A stretch of 64,000 nt of DNA, from NCBI RefSeq assembly GCF_000772955.1, contig NZ_JPVO01000055.1, positions 62,001 through 126,000 on the forward strand, in the 5' to 3' direction. Shown here one piece after another: positions 29,458-37,893 of the stretch (positions are counted from its first letter, which is position 1; every line of letters starts with the position of its first letter). The notes beneath the pieces were generated by a model that saw only the letters and a program-made list of their open reading frames with translations, was not told the DNA's origin and did not search any database. Both the position numbers and the translations under genes were made by a program. Source of the stretch: Ureibacillus sinduriensis BLB-1 = JCM 15800. Lineage in GTDB: Bacteria; Bacillota; Bacilli; Bacillales_A; Planococcaceae.

Positions 29458-30124
29458 AGACGATAAAAGGATTGCAACCATTCATCAAAAATTTTTAAGT
29501 AAAATTGAAGGATATGAATGTATAGGGGTAGCCCATAGTGGCGAAGAAGCATTTGAATGGATAGAAACTATAAAACCGGACTTGGTATTGTTGGATGTAT
29601 ACTTTCCTGATTTATTGGGAACGGAAATTTTAGACTATATAAAAGGCAATAGCCCGGAAACCGACATTATATTTATTACTGCCGCCTCTGAAACAGATAT
29701 TCTAAAAAAAGCAATACGCGGCGGGGTTGTGGATTACTTATTAAAGCCGGTTACATTCGAAAAATTTCAAGAGTGTATGGAAACCTATCGTGCCAAAAGA
29801 AGGCTTCTAGAAAAAAATTCAACTCTTGAGGAACAGGAAATTAAAGAATTGTGGAACGTATCCAAACCGTTGCAAATAAATGAAATTACACCAAAAGGAA
29901 TCGATGTAATTACAAATGGGAAAGTATTTGATTATTTACAAAGATATCCTGAAGGTATAACAGCTGAAAAGCTCGGGAAGAATCTGGGGTTGAGCCGTTC
30001 AACCGCGCGTCGTTATCTGGAATATTTAGTTTCAGAAAATAAAGTGTATACTGATTTAATTTATGGGACGGTTGGCAGGCCTGAAAGAAGGTATATACCA
30101 GAAAAGGAATATAGCAAAAAGTAG
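29420..30124 (+). CDS. CitT/DcuR-type response regulator
   Basis: This 234-residue regulator has a receiver domain (about 7-125; acidic EDD 13-15, phospho-acceptor Asp59 in LVLLDVYFPD, KP near 108) and a C-terminal helix-turn-helix (about 175-225, ITAEKLGKNLGLSRSTARRYLEYL), as in the CitB/CitT/DpiA family. ATG 29420 (MNVKDKIEVLIVEDD) was chosen over the upstream 29339 start because AAGGGGG precedes it and the earlier frame lies deep in the kinase gene. It probably activates tctCBA. A terminator follows. Confidence 0.93.
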   Translation: MNVKDKIEVLIVEDDKRIATIHQKFLSKIEGYECIGVAHSGEEAFEWIETIKPDLVLLDVYFPDLLGTEILDYIKGNSPETDIIFITAASETDILKKAIRGGVVDYLLKPVTFEKFQECMETYRAKRRLLEKNSTLEEQEIKELWNVSKPLQINEITPKGIDVITNGKVFDYLQRYPEGITAEKLGKNLGLSRSTARRYLEYLVSENKVYTDLIYGTVGRPERRYIPEKEYSKK

Positions 30125-30129
30125 AATTG

Positions 30130-30177
30130 GTAACTCAGAAACCGTTTTAAATCTGGTTTTTGAGTTACTTTTTATTT
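30130..30177 (+). terminator. Terminator of the two-component genes
   Basis: 14-bp stem GTAACTCAGAAACC/GGTTTTTGAGTTAC (one G-T), 11-nt loop, followed by TTTTTATTTT. Confidence 0.92.
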
Positions 30178-30295
30178 TGGATCAATAATTAACAAAGGAG
30201 AAGTCGAACGTACTCCCAGTCTCCATACCGTGAACAATATGAGCAAAATCGCTTTTATGGAAAAAATATCAACTTATAATCGTTTTATTGTAAAA

Positions 30296-30309
30296 AGTAT
30301 GCGCTTTCA
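30296..30309 (+). promoter_or_regulatory. cre-like site upstream of tctC
   Basis: AGTATGCGCTTTCA matches the CcpA consensus TGNAANCGNTNNCA at all but two fixed positions. It lies 61 nt before the tctC start, where carbon catabolite control of a carboxylate transporter would be expected. Sequence match only. Confidence 0.35.
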
Positions 30310-30370
30310 TTAAGTTATTCATATACATTTGTATTCTAAAAGTGAGTGTATAAAAAGGGGGAAATGAATA

Positions 30371-31387
30371 ATGAAGAGGGTAGTATTACTTTGCTTGGCA
30401 ATATTTATGGCAACGCTGCTTGCAGCATGCCAAGGGGATACAGGTGGAACCACAGAGGCTGAAGGTGCTTCTGGCTATCCAGAAAGCAATATTACGATTG
30501 TAGCGCCATCTGGAGCTGGTGGTGGCTGGGATTTAACAGCCAGGGCAATCGCCAAAGTGATGTCGGAAACTGGTTTGGTCGAAAAGCCAATTACAGTCGA
30601 AAATAGAGCGGGTGGCGGAGGAGCTGTGTTTATGGCGGAGTATGCCACGAAAGAAACGGAAAATGATTATATGCTAATGGCTAAATCACCGCCTATTATC
30701 ATTAATAATTTAAAGGCAGAAGGCAATAGTCCGTACGGTTATAAAGATACAACACCACTTGCGCAATTAACAAGGGACTATGGGGCGATTGTTGTAAAAG
30801 CGGATTCGGAGTTTAATTCATTAACTGATTTATTAGATGCGATTAAAGCCGACCCGACATCCATTACTATGGCGGGTGGTTCGGCACCTGGATCTATGGA
30901 TCATCTTGTAGGGATCTTGCCTGCTTACGGATATGGAATCGATCCTAAAATCGTGAAATATGTTTCATATGATGGCGGTGGTGAAGCGATAGCTGCATTA
31001 TTGGGCGGGAATGCTGATGCCATCGCGACTGATGCATCCGCAATCGGTGAATATGTGAAATCTGGGGATGTAAAAGTATTAGCGGTTAGTTCAACTGAAA
31101 GGTTATCAGGTGAACTAGAAGACGTTCCGACGTTCCAGGAATTAGGGATTGATGCTGAGTTTACAATCTGGAGAGGGCTATTCGGACCAAAGAATATGTC
31201 TGAAGAGGTTGTGAAATATTGGTCCGAAAAGTTAAATGAAATGGCTGCTAGTGAAGAATGGATTACGGAATTAGAAAGAAACGGTTGGCAAAACGAGTAT
31301 AAAAATGCAGAAGAGTTTACTAAGTTTTTGGAAGAACAAGAGACAGTTGTAAGTGAGTTGCTCGAAGCATTAGATATGCATAAATAA
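30371..31387 (+). CDS. tctC: Tripartite tricarboxylate transporter, binding lipoprotein TctC
   Basis: This 338-residue lipoprotein has a signal peptide with lipobox LLAAC (Cys20) and a Bug/TctC solute-binding fold (ITIVAPSGAGGGWDLTARAI, then ENRAGGGGAVFMAEY and the GGSAPGSMDHL loop that contacts the ligand's carboxylates). It delivers a carboxylate, possibly citrate, to TctA/TctB; the exact ligand is not predictable because Bug proteins vary widely. RBS AAAAAGGGGGAA precedes ATG 30371. A hairpin terminator separates it from tctB and may keep the binding protein in excess. Confidence 0.92.
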   Translation: MKRVVLLCLAIFMATLLAACQGDTGGTTEAEGASGYPESNITIVAPSGAGGGWDLTARAIAKVMSETGLVEKPITVENRAGGGGAVFMAEYATKETENDYMLMAKSPPIIINNLKAEGNSPYGYKDTTPLAQLTRDYGAIVVKADSEFNSLTDLLDAIKADPTSITMAGGSAPGSMDHLVGILPAYGYGIDPKIVKYVSYDGGGEAIAALLGGNADAIATDASAIGEYVKSGDVKVLAVSSTERLSGELEDVPTFQELGIDAEFTIWRGLFGPKNMSEEVVKYWSEKLNEMAASEEWITELERNGWQNEYKNAEEFTKFLEEQETVVSELLEALDMHK

Positions 31388-31393
31388 AGGGAA

Positions 31394-31433
31394 GCTGTCC
31401 AATAAGAGTCGTCTTATAGGACAGCACTTTTTT
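31394..31433 (+). terminator. Intra-operon hairpin between tctC and tctB
   Basis: 14-bp stem GCTGTCCAATAAGA/TCTTATAGGACAGC (one mismatch), 4-nt loop, followed by ACTTTTTTAAA. It starts 6 bp after the tctC stop, 22 bp before the tctB RBS region. Confidence 0.8.
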
Positions 31434-31454
31434 AAATGATTGGAGGTGCGGGAA

Positions 31455-31910
31455 TTGGTAAAATCATTCGACAAAATAAGCGGAGTTGTATTTTTGGTTA
31501 TTAGTATCTTGTTTATCACAGGGAGTTTGCAAATCTCCGGCAGCGCATACGGATCCGCGGTCGGACCGAAAACATACCCGTTGATCTTGGGAATAATATT
31601 GGGTCTTTTAAGTTTAAGGTTAATATATGAGACTTTTAAAAAAAATACAGAAAGTCAAAAAAATGAAAAACCACAAATGAAATATAAAAATCTCGGAATA
31701 ATTTTAATTTCGGCAATCCTTTATATTACCCTGCTGGAAATTATAGGATTCGTATTATCGACATTTCTATTCTTATTAGTAGCTTTCCAAGTAATGGAGA
31801 AAGGAAAAATAATATCCTCAATTATTATAGCGGCAGTTTTCTCGATTGGGGTGTACTTGATGTATGTAAATTTACTCGGAGGCACGTTACCGAAATTTTC
31901 TTTATTTTAA
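31455..31910 (+). CDS. tctB: Tripartite tricarboxylate transporter small membrane subunit TctB
   Basis: This 151-residue protein with four predicted membrane helices (about 10-28, 36-56, 79-112 as a pair, 118-145) is typical of the poorly conserved TctB subunit. The start is TTG 31455 (MVKSFDKISGVVF): GGAGG sits 8 nt upstream, while the longer frame begins inside that RBS. It lies between tctC and tctA, which makes the assignment firm although sequence identity within the family is low. Confidence 0.88.
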   Translation: MVKSFDKISGVVFLVISILFITGSLQISGSAYGSAVGPKTYPLILGIILGLLSLRLIYETFKKNTESQKNEKPQMKYKNLGIILISAILYITLLEIIGFVLSTFLFLLVAFQVMEKGKIISSIIIAAVFSIGVYLMYVNLLGGTLPKFSLF

Positions 31911-31925
31911 AATTGGGGGATCTAA

Positions 31926-33452
31926 ATGGACACAGTTCAATTCTTAATGGATGGTTTTGCTACGGCATTACAGTGGCATAACATATTATTTGCTCTTGTT
32001 GGAGTAATTATTGGTACTGCAGTTGGAGTTCTGCCGGGCATCGGCCCAATGAGTGGGGTGGCATTGCTAATTCCCGTAACTGCAACAATAACATCGGGAA
32101 TGCCAACCGAAGCAGCAGCAGCTAGTTCGATTATTCTTCTTGCCGGGGTATATTACGGAGCCATGTATGGGGGATCAACAACATCCATTTTATTAAATAC
32201 CCCGGGTGAATCTTCTTCCGTAGTGACAGCCTTGGATGGATATCAGATGGCGCAGCAAGGGAGAGCGGGGGCGGCATTATCTATTTCAGCTATCGGCTCA
32301 TTTGTCGCGGGGATAATTTCTCTAATTGGGCTAGTTTTGCTAGCCAAACCCTTATCAAATCTTGCTTTGGAGTTTGGACCTGCAGAATATTTTTCATTGA
32401 TGCTTTTAGGATTGTGTGCAGTGAGTGGGTTGGCAGGCAAATCCGTAACAAAAGCGTTGATTATGACGGTTCTCGGATTAATGCTTGGAACTATAGGGAT
32501 AGATGCAGTATCGGGAATAGCGAGATTCACTTATGACATTCCTGTTTTATATGGCGGCATCGAGTTTTTAACAATTGCTGTAGGCTTGTTTGCAATTGGG
32601 GAAGTGTTCAAAACAATCTTGGAACGTGAGGTGGATGAACAACCGATTGCAAAAATCAATCGAATTCTACCGACGAAGCAAGATTTGAAAGATAGTGCAA
32701 AACCGATAGCGCGTGGATCGTTGTTGGGATTTTTTATAGGAGTGCTTCCGGGAGCAGGAGCAACACTTGCATCCTTTTTTTCTTATATCACGGAGAAAAA
32801 AGTCAGCAAAAAACCGGAATCATTCGGTAAAGGGAATATTGCTGGTGTGGCTGGTCCTGAATCTGCCAATAATGCTGCTTCAGGCGGGGCGATGATACCG
32901 TTGCTGACTTTAGGTATTCCTGGTTCAGGTACAACCGCGATCTTGATGGGTGCGCTGATTATGTACAATGTTCAGCCGGGTCCATTATTGTTCAATGATC
33001 ACCCGGATATTGCCTGGGGTCTAATTGCAAGTATGTTCATCGGAAATTTAGTATTGTTAATATTGAATATGCCTTTAGTAAAGGTATTTGCAAAGATCAT
33101 TCAAACGCCTAAAAAATATTTATTGCCTATTATCATCGCAATTTCATTCTTCGGTGTTTATGCTGTCCAGTATTCGACTTTTGATTTATATTTGCTGATT
33201 GCCTGTGGGGTATTTGGCTATTTATTTACCAAGAACGATTATCCGGTGGCGCCATTAGTTTTAGCGTTAGTTTTAGGGCCGATGATTGAAAATAACATGC
33301 GCCGTGCATTGACTATTTCAAATGGGGATTGGGATATATTCGTGACAAGTCCTTTATCTCTGCTATTTTTAATCATTGCAGTTGCTTGGATTGTCGTGCC
33401 GCTTATTTTGAAACTATTAGGACGAAAAGTTGTTATCAATGAGGAAGAATAA
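31926..33452 (+). CDS. tctA: Tripartite tricarboxylate transporter large membrane subunit TctA
   Basis: This 508-residue channel subunit with about twelve helices has the family glycine/proline-rich motifs LPGIGPMSGVALLIP (about 36-50) and YYGAMYGGSTTSILLNTPGE, repeated in inverted half form later (GVLPGAGATLASFF and LLTLGIPGSGTTAILMGAL). It drives ion-coupled uptake of the solute supplied by TctC. It begins 15 bp after tctB with RBS TTGGGGGATCTAA and ends at a terminator. Confidence 0.95.
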   Translation: MDTVQFLMDGFATALQWHNILFALVGVIIGTAVGVLPGIGPMSGVALLIPVTATITSGMPTEAAAASSIILLAGVYYGAMYGGSTTSILLNTPGESSSVVTALDGYQMAQQGRAGAALSISAIGSFVAGIISLIGLVLLAKPLSNLALEFGPAEYFSLMLLGLCAVSGLAGKSVTKALIMTVLGLMLGTIGIDAVSGIARFTYDIPVLYGGIEFLTIAVGLFAIGEVFKTILEREVDEQPIAKINRILPTKQDLKDSAKPIARGSLLGFFIGVLPGAGATLASFFSYITEKKVSKKPESFGKGNIAGVAGPESANNAASGGAMIPLLTLGIPGSGTTAILMGALIMYNVQPGPLLFNDHPDIAWGLIASMFIGNLVLLILNMPLVKVFAKIIQTPKKYLLPIIIAISFFGVYAVQYSTFDLYLLIACGVFGYLFTKNDYPVAPLVLALVLGPMIENNMRRALTISNGDWDIFVTSPLSLLFLIIAVAWIVVPLILKLLGRKVVINEEE

Positions 33453-33458
33453 AGGGAG

Positions 33459-33495
33459 ATGAGATGGAGAAATATTTCTTTGTCTCATTTTTATT
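33459..33495 (+). terminator. Terminator of tctBA
   Basis: ATGAGA/TCTCAT with nested AGAAA/TTTCT, followed by TTTTTATTT, directly after the tctA stop. Confidence 0.7.
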
Positions 33496-33588
33496 TGGAA
33501 TTTTCTCTTAATATACAAGGTTTTATTTCGAAGAGTTATAGACATTGTTAAACTTGAAGAGTAAAATATCGTTTATTAAGGGGGGTGA

Positions 33589-34176
33589 ATGGCAATACAA
33601 GCAATCGCGCTTAACTATTGCCTATTGATGAGAATCATAAGAACCATCGCTCAAATTCTAATACTTTATGTTTTCTACTATTCCGGGGTTTTTATTGTTG
33701 AGATGACCGGACTGCCTCTACCGGCAAGTATTATAGGGTTAGTGCTCCTGGCTTTCTGTTTGCAAATGAAATGGGTGAAAGTAGAATATATTCGGGAAGG
33801 TGCCGGCTTTTTAATTGCGTTTATGACGCTATTTTTTATACCTCCGATTGTTGGAATCATTGATTATCCTCAATTATTATCGGTTGAAGGCTTTCTCCTT
33901 CTTGGGACGGTATTCGTCAGTACGTTATTTGCCATCTTGATCTCGGGCAAGTTTAGTGAAATCATTGAGAAAAAAGAATTAGAGCTAATCGAGAAGAAAG
34001 AATTTGAGAATGCTATAAGAAGAGAACAAGAATTGGTACAAAACGAATTTCAAGAAGAAGCACGTTCGGAAGTGGGCAATCAACCCGATTCCGTTTCAAT
34101 GGACAAAAATAGCCAGCAACAAAATGAAAGATCGAAGGAGGATGGGGCACTTGAAAGCAATCATCTTCATCGCTAG
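33589..34176 (+). CDS. LrgA/CidA family membrane protein with long charged tail
   Basis: This holin-like family protein has four predicted helices (about 20-135; LPLPASIIGLVLLAFCLQ is the conserved core). At 195 residues it is longer than the usual 115-150 because of a charged, coiled-coil-like C-terminal tail (about 125-195, EKKELELIEKKEFENAIRRE). In B. subtilis the LrgA/LrgB relatives PftA/PftB form a facilitated pyruvate transporter, while in staphylococci LrgAB is tied to autolysis. Start ATG 33589 follows AAGGGGGGTGA. Its end overlaps the LrgB-like gene by 26 nt. Confidence 0.85.
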   Translation: MAIQAIALNYCLLMRIIRTIAQILILYVFYYSGVFIVEMTGLPLPASIIGLVLLAFCLQMKWVKVEYIREGAGFLIAFMTLFFIPPIVGIIDYPQLLSVEGFLLLGTVFVSTLFAILISGKFSEIIEKKELELIEKKEFENAIRREQELVQNEFQEEARSEVGNQPDSVSMDKNSQQQNERSKEDGALESNHLHR

Positions 34177-34828
34177 CACTATCGTTATATTTGCGATTAT
34201 GTACAAGATTCATAAGAAATTTCCAAATCCATTGCTGTTGCCGATTTTAACGACGACAATCGTCATCATAGCCGCTTTATTGGTTCTCCAAATTCCATTT
34301 TCGGATTATATGGAGGGCGGCAAATATATCCAGCATCTATTGGGTCCAGCCGTCGTGGCTCTTGCTTATCCTTTATATAATCAAAGAAAATTAATTGTGA
34401 AATTTAAATATACAATTCTTTCCGGTATTCTGATTGCCATGATAAGTGGACTAATCAGTGTCTATGCTATGCTGAGGTTAATGAAAATGGATACTGCCCT
34501 GATTTTGACCTCTTTGCCAAAATCGTTGACTACACCTGTTGCAATGCAAGTTAGTGAATCAATTGGAGGAATTGCCCCCTTGACTGCGGTATTTGTAATG
34601 ATCGCTGGTTTCACAGGTGCAATATTTGGCCCGGCAATTTTTAAGTATTCAAAAGTTACCTCTTCGATTGGTAGGGGTGTTTCGATGGGCAGTGCCAGCC
34701 ACGGAGTAGGTGTCACTAAACTAGGGGATTATGGAGAAGAAGATCTGTCCGTTGGTTCTTTATCTATGGGTCTGAGTGCCGTTTTGGGTGCAATAATATG
34801 CCCGATCTTTGTATTCCTATTTATTTGA
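34151..34828 (+). CDS. LrgB/CidB family membrane protein
   Basis: This 225-residue partner of the preceding LrgA-like protein has seven or so helices. Conserved LGPAVVALAYPLYNQ (near 60-75) and SMGSASHGVGVTKL (near 180) are LrgB hallmarks. TTG 34151 is the likely start: GGAGG lies 9 nt upstream, within the end of the LrgA-like gene. The neighbouring tctCBA and pdhABCD genes favour a carboxylate/pyruvate transport role over cell lysis, but that is inference from context. Confidence 0.87.
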   Translation: MKAIIFIASTIVIFAIMYKIHKKFPNPLLLPILTTTIVIIAALLVLQIPFSDYMEGGKYIQHLLGPAVVALAYPLYNQRKLIVKFKYTILSGILIAMISGLISVYAMLRLMKMDTALILTSLPKSLTTPVAMQVSESIGGIAPLTAVFVMIAGFTGAIFGPAIFKYSKVTSSIGRGVSMGSASHGVGVTKLGDYGEEDLSVGSLSMGLSAVLGAIICPIFVFLFI

Positions 34829-34864
34829 TCTAGCATGAAAAGGACTAAAAAGAATCGATTAAAT

Positions 34865-34909
34865 AAAAAACACGATTTTCCGCTAGTATAGGGGAGAATC
34901 GTGTTTTTA
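34865..34909. terminator. Bidirectional terminator between lrgB-like gene and speA
   Basis: AAAACACGATTTTCC...GGGGAGAATCGTGTTTTT, with an A-run on the left and T-run on the right, between convergent genes. Confidence 0.88.
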
Positions 34910-34928
34910 AATGTCGAATGATAGCATA

Positions 34929-36398
34929 TTAGATGATTGGCATACGCTCTTTTATCACGCGAATTGTTTTAAGAGTTAAATCTTCTGGACCTTGAACAGG
35001 AAGTCCAGCTTCGATATTCGTTTTAATATAATCGATGATATCTTGAGTAATTATTTCCCCGGGAATGAATATCGGGATACCCGGCGGATATACCATGATG
35101 AATTCTGCGCAAATATACCCAACCGAGTCTTCTAACGGCATTACTTCTGTACTAGCATAGAAAGCATCTCTTGGTGTCATTGCTAATGCGGGAATATCCG
35201 GTACATTAACGATTGTTTCTTTTTGAAACGCTTCTGATTCGAATGTTTGGGACATTCTTTGCAGTGCATTCACGAGCAGATTGATTTCCTTTTTAGAATC
35301 TCCTAATGTAACTAGGCAAAGGATATTATAAAGGTCGGATAATTCTACTTCAATGTTGGCATTTTCACGCAACCATTCTTCAGCTTCATGACCTGTAATT
35401 CCCAAATCTTTTACACTGATAAGGATTTTTGTAGGATCCATATCATATGTTGCGGATGAGTGAAGTTTCTCTCTTCCAGCCACTTTCAAATGAGGAATTT
35501 TATTGATTCGTTTTCTTGCATCCTTCGCTAGGCGAATGGACTCATCAATCAAATCATGTCCATGAACCGCCAATTGACGTCTTGCACAGTCTAGGGATGC
35601 CAAAATTGGGTAGGATGTTGATGTAGTAGTTAACATCGATAATACAGATTGTACTCGATTGACTGAAACGAGCCCTTCACGTACATTTAACACTGAACTT
35701 TGTGTCATCGAACCACCAAGCTTGTGAACACTTGTAGCAGCCATATCAGCACCTGCCTGCATAGCGGACAAAGGGAGTTCATCATGGAATTTAATATGAA
35801 CACCATGCGCCTCATCTACAATGACAGGGATGTTGTGTGAATGGACGATATCAACGATTCGTTTTAAGTCTGTTGCAAACCCGAAATATGTAGGGTTAAT
35901 GACAAGCATAGCTTTTGCATCAGGATATGTTTTTAATGCTTTTTCTACTGATTCTGCAGAAATACCATGTGCGATTCCATATTCTTCATCAACTTCAGGA
36001 TGGATAAAAATTGGAATAGCACCAGATAGAACAATCGCAGACATTGTTGATTTATGAACATTCCGTGGTACCAATATTTTATCACCTGGACTGACGACGG
36101 ATAATATCATCGTCATGATGGCGCCACTAGTACCTTGAACGGAAAAGAATGTATGATCAGCACCAAAGGCTTCAGCTGCTAAGTTTTGTGCTTCTTTAAT
36201 CGCGCCTTTTGGTGAATGTAAGTCATCTAGTGGAGCAATATTGATTAAATCAATTGATAAAACGTTGTCGCCGACGAACTCACGAAAAGCAGGGTCCATT
36301 CCTTGACCTTTTTTATGTCCTGGAATATGAAATTGTATTGGATGTCTGTTTCGATGTTTGAGTAATACGTCGAACAATGGAGTCTCTAACTGTGACAA
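34929..36398 (-). CDS. speA: Arginine/lysine/ornithine decarboxylase family (SpeA)
   Basis: This 489-residue PLP enzyme of the Orn/Lys/Arg decarboxylase group I is the likely arginine decarboxylase that starts polyamine synthesis (agmatine route). PLP-lysine Lys226 lies in SVHKLGGS and Asp195/His198 in VDEAHGV. TTG 36398 was chosen: it gives MSQLETPLFDVLLKH, matching the B. subtilis SpeA N-terminus, with GAGGTG 9 nt upstream; GTG 36410 would overlap that RBS. As in B. subtilis it follows the pdh region and precedes yktA, but the carboxylate module is inserted between. No speE/speB is present in the window. Confidence 0.9.
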   Translation of the reverse strand: MSQLETPLFDVLLKHRNRHPIQFHIPGHKKGQGMDPAFREFVGDNVLSIDLINIAPLDDLHSPKGAIKEAQNLAAEAFGADHTFFSVQGTSGAIMTMILSVVSPGDKILVPRNVHKSTMSAIVLSGAIPIFIHPEVDEEYGIAHGISAESVEKALKTYPDAKAMLVINPTYFGFATDLKRIVDIVHSHNIPVIVDEAHGVHIKFHDELPLSAMQAGADMAATSVHKLGGSMTQSSVLNVREGLVSVNRVQSVLSMLTTTSTSYPILASLDCARRQLAVHGHDLIDESIRLAKDARKRINKIPHLKVAGREKLHSSATYDMDPTKILISVKDLGITGHEAEEWLRENANIEVELSDLYNILCLVTLGDSKKEINLLVNALQRMSQTFESEAFQKETIVNVPDIPALAMTPRDAFYASTEVMPLEDSVGYICAEFIMVYPPGIPIFIPGEIITQDIIDYIKTNIEAGLPVQGPEDLTLKTIRVIKERMPII

Positions 36399-36441
36399 CG
36401 CAGGTACCACCTCGCTTTATATAATTTTGAAAACAAAAAGA

Positions 36442-36470
36442 ATTATAGCATCTATTGTACTTCATGACTA
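36442..36470 (-). promoter_or_regulatory. Candidate promoter of speA
   Basis: Minus strand -10 TATAAT (36442-36447), 17-bp spacer, -35 TAGTCA (36465-36470, four of six consensus bases), 44 nt before the speA start. Confidence 0.5.
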
Positions 36471-36541
36471 CAAAAATAAAAGGTTTTTTTTCTGGCAAAG
36501 AGAAGTAATTAATATAAAGGTTAAAAAAAGGGGATGGACAA

Positions 36542-37501
36542 ATGAATTGGGAAACAAGAATTTCAAGATTACTAGGAGTGAAGTATCCAATCATTCAGGG
36601 AGGACTTGCCTATTTAGCTTATTCAGATCTGGCGGCGGCGGTGTCTAATGCGGGTGGTTTGGGCCAAATCACGGCGATGAGTCTGCAATCACCACAGTTG
36701 TTAAGAGAAGAAATACATAAGGTTCGTGAGAAGACAGATCAACCTTTTGGAGTGAATTTTGCAATAGGTATGCATGGCAAAGGATATGAGGCGATGGTTA
36801 AAGTTGCAATTGAAGAGAATGTGCCGGTCATTTCAATGACAGGGGGGAATCCTGCACCAATCTTTGATATGCTGGAAGGGACAAGTATTAAAAAATTAGT
36901 TTTGGTTGCTGCCAGACGCCAGGCTCAAAAAGCAGAAGAACTTGGAGCGGATGCTGTAATGGTAGTTGGCCAAGAAGGTGGGGGGCATTTGGGTCGCGAT
37001 GATGTCGGTACAATGGTGCTGGTGCCCCGGGTTGTAGATAGCGTTTCCATTCCGGTAATTGCCTCGGGAGGTATTGGGGATGGCCGTGGTTGGATGGCAG
37101 CTCATGCATTAGGTGCAGAAGGAATAGAAATGGGTACCAGATTTATAGCGACGAAGGAATGTGTACACGCTTCACCTGAATACATTAAAAGCTTATTAAG
37201 TAGTACAGAAACAGACACTACGATTATTAAGCGCTCTATTGGTGCTCCTGCCAGATGCATAAAAAATGACTTTACAGAAAAAATATTAGAAATTGAAAAG
37301 GTCACCCCTACTTATGAAGCATTAAAGGATTTTATAAGTGGGGAGGCCAATAAAAATTTTATTTATGATGGCGATCAGGATAGTGGTTTTGGTTGGGCTG
37401 GTCAAGTAACTGGAATGATCGAAGATGTTCCAACAGTAAAGGAGTTAATTGGCCGAATGGTTGCAGAAGCTGAAGCTATCAGAGTAAAATGGGGACATTA
37501 A
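36542..37501 (+). CDS. Nitronate monooxygenase / 2-nitropropane dioxygenase family
   Basis: This 319-residue FMN-dependent TIM-barrel enzyme has the flavin-phosphate and active-site landmarks PIIQGGLAYLA (about 16-26), VVGQEGGGHLGRDD (about 140-153, with the catalytic-type histidine) and IPVIASGGIGDGRGWMAA (about 171-188). The family spans nitronate monooxygenases and FabK-type enoyl-ACP reductases; the GGHLGRDD form and length favour the former (YrpB-like), but substrate is not certain. RBS AAAGGGGATGGACAA. It is followed 21 bp later by yktA, so the two may be cotranscribed. Confidence 0.85.
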   Translation: MNWETRISRLLGVKYPIIQGGLAYLAYSDLAAAVSNAGGLGQITAMSLQSPQLLREEIHKVREKTDQPFGVNFAIGMHGKGYEAMVKVAIEENVPVISMTGGNPAPIFDMLEGTSIKKLVLVAARRQAQKAEELGADAVMVVGQEGGGHLGRDDVGTMVLVPRVVDSVSIPVIASGGIGDGRGWMAAHALGAEGIEMGTRFIATKECVHASPEYIKSLLSSTETDTTIIKRSIGAPARCIKNDFTEKILEIEKVTPTYEALKDFISGEANKNFIYDGDQDSGFGWAGQVTGMIEDVPTVKELIGRMVAEAEAIRVKWGH

Positions 37502-37522
37502 ATTAAGAAGGTAGGTTTTTCT

Positions 37523-37792
37523 ATGGAATACTCATATCCATTTTCACCAGATTGGTCAACAACAGAAATTATTGATGTTGTCCGATTTTTTGAAGGCGTG
37601 GAGCAGGCATATGAAAAAGGAATAAAAAGAGAGGATATGCTTTCTAGGTATCGTCGTTTTAAGGAGATTGTGCCCTCTCAGGCAGAGGAAAAAACGGTTT
37701 TTCGCGAGTTTGAAGAAGCAAGTGGCTATGTCAGCTACAAAGTTGTGAAATTAACAAAAGAGCAAGAAGACGGTCAACTGATTAAAATGTAA
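37523..37792 (+). CDS. yktA: UPF0223 family protein YktA
   Basis: This 89-residue conserved protein of unknown function belongs to the YktA/UPF0223 family. It begins [16 protein letters not shown] and has the helical, charged segments typical of the family ([15 protein letters not shown] and [15 protein letters not shown]). RBS GAAGGTAGGTTTTTCT precedes ATG 37523. The position near speA and yktB matches B. subtilis. A long hairpin follows. Confidence 0.92.
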   Translation: MEYSYPFSPDWSTTEIIDVVRFFEGVEQAYEKGIKREDMLSRYRRFKEIVPSQAEEKTVFREFEEASGYVSYKVVKLTKEQEDGQLIKM

Positions 37793-37799
37793 ATACTTT

Positions 37800-37850
37800 G
37801 AGGGTGATATCCAACGAGCATTAAAGAAATGTTCGTTGGATATCGCCCTC
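37800..37850. terminator. Long hairpin between yktA and the FAD oxidoreductase gene
   Basis: About 20-bp stem GAGGGTGATATCCAACGA/TCGTTGGATATCGCCCTC with short A/T flanks. It lacks a classical T-tract on either side; it may act as a bidirectional terminator or mRNA-stabilising structure. Confidence 0.6.
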
Positions 37851-37893
37851 TCTTATTGGATGCCTCTTTTAACATAAAGTGCATTTTTGAGTT

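Noticed and set aside
30238..30312. 24-codon frame (MSKIAFMEK...) upstream of tctC
   Set aside because: No ribosome binding site; it also crosses the cre-like site, so it is more likely regulatory sequence.
36385..36420. T-box-like sequence (GAGGTGGTACC) upstream of speA
   Set aside because: It resembles the T-box motif, but the upstream region is only about 140 bp to the next gene, with no stem I, specifier or terminator; the sequence is better explained as the speA RBS.
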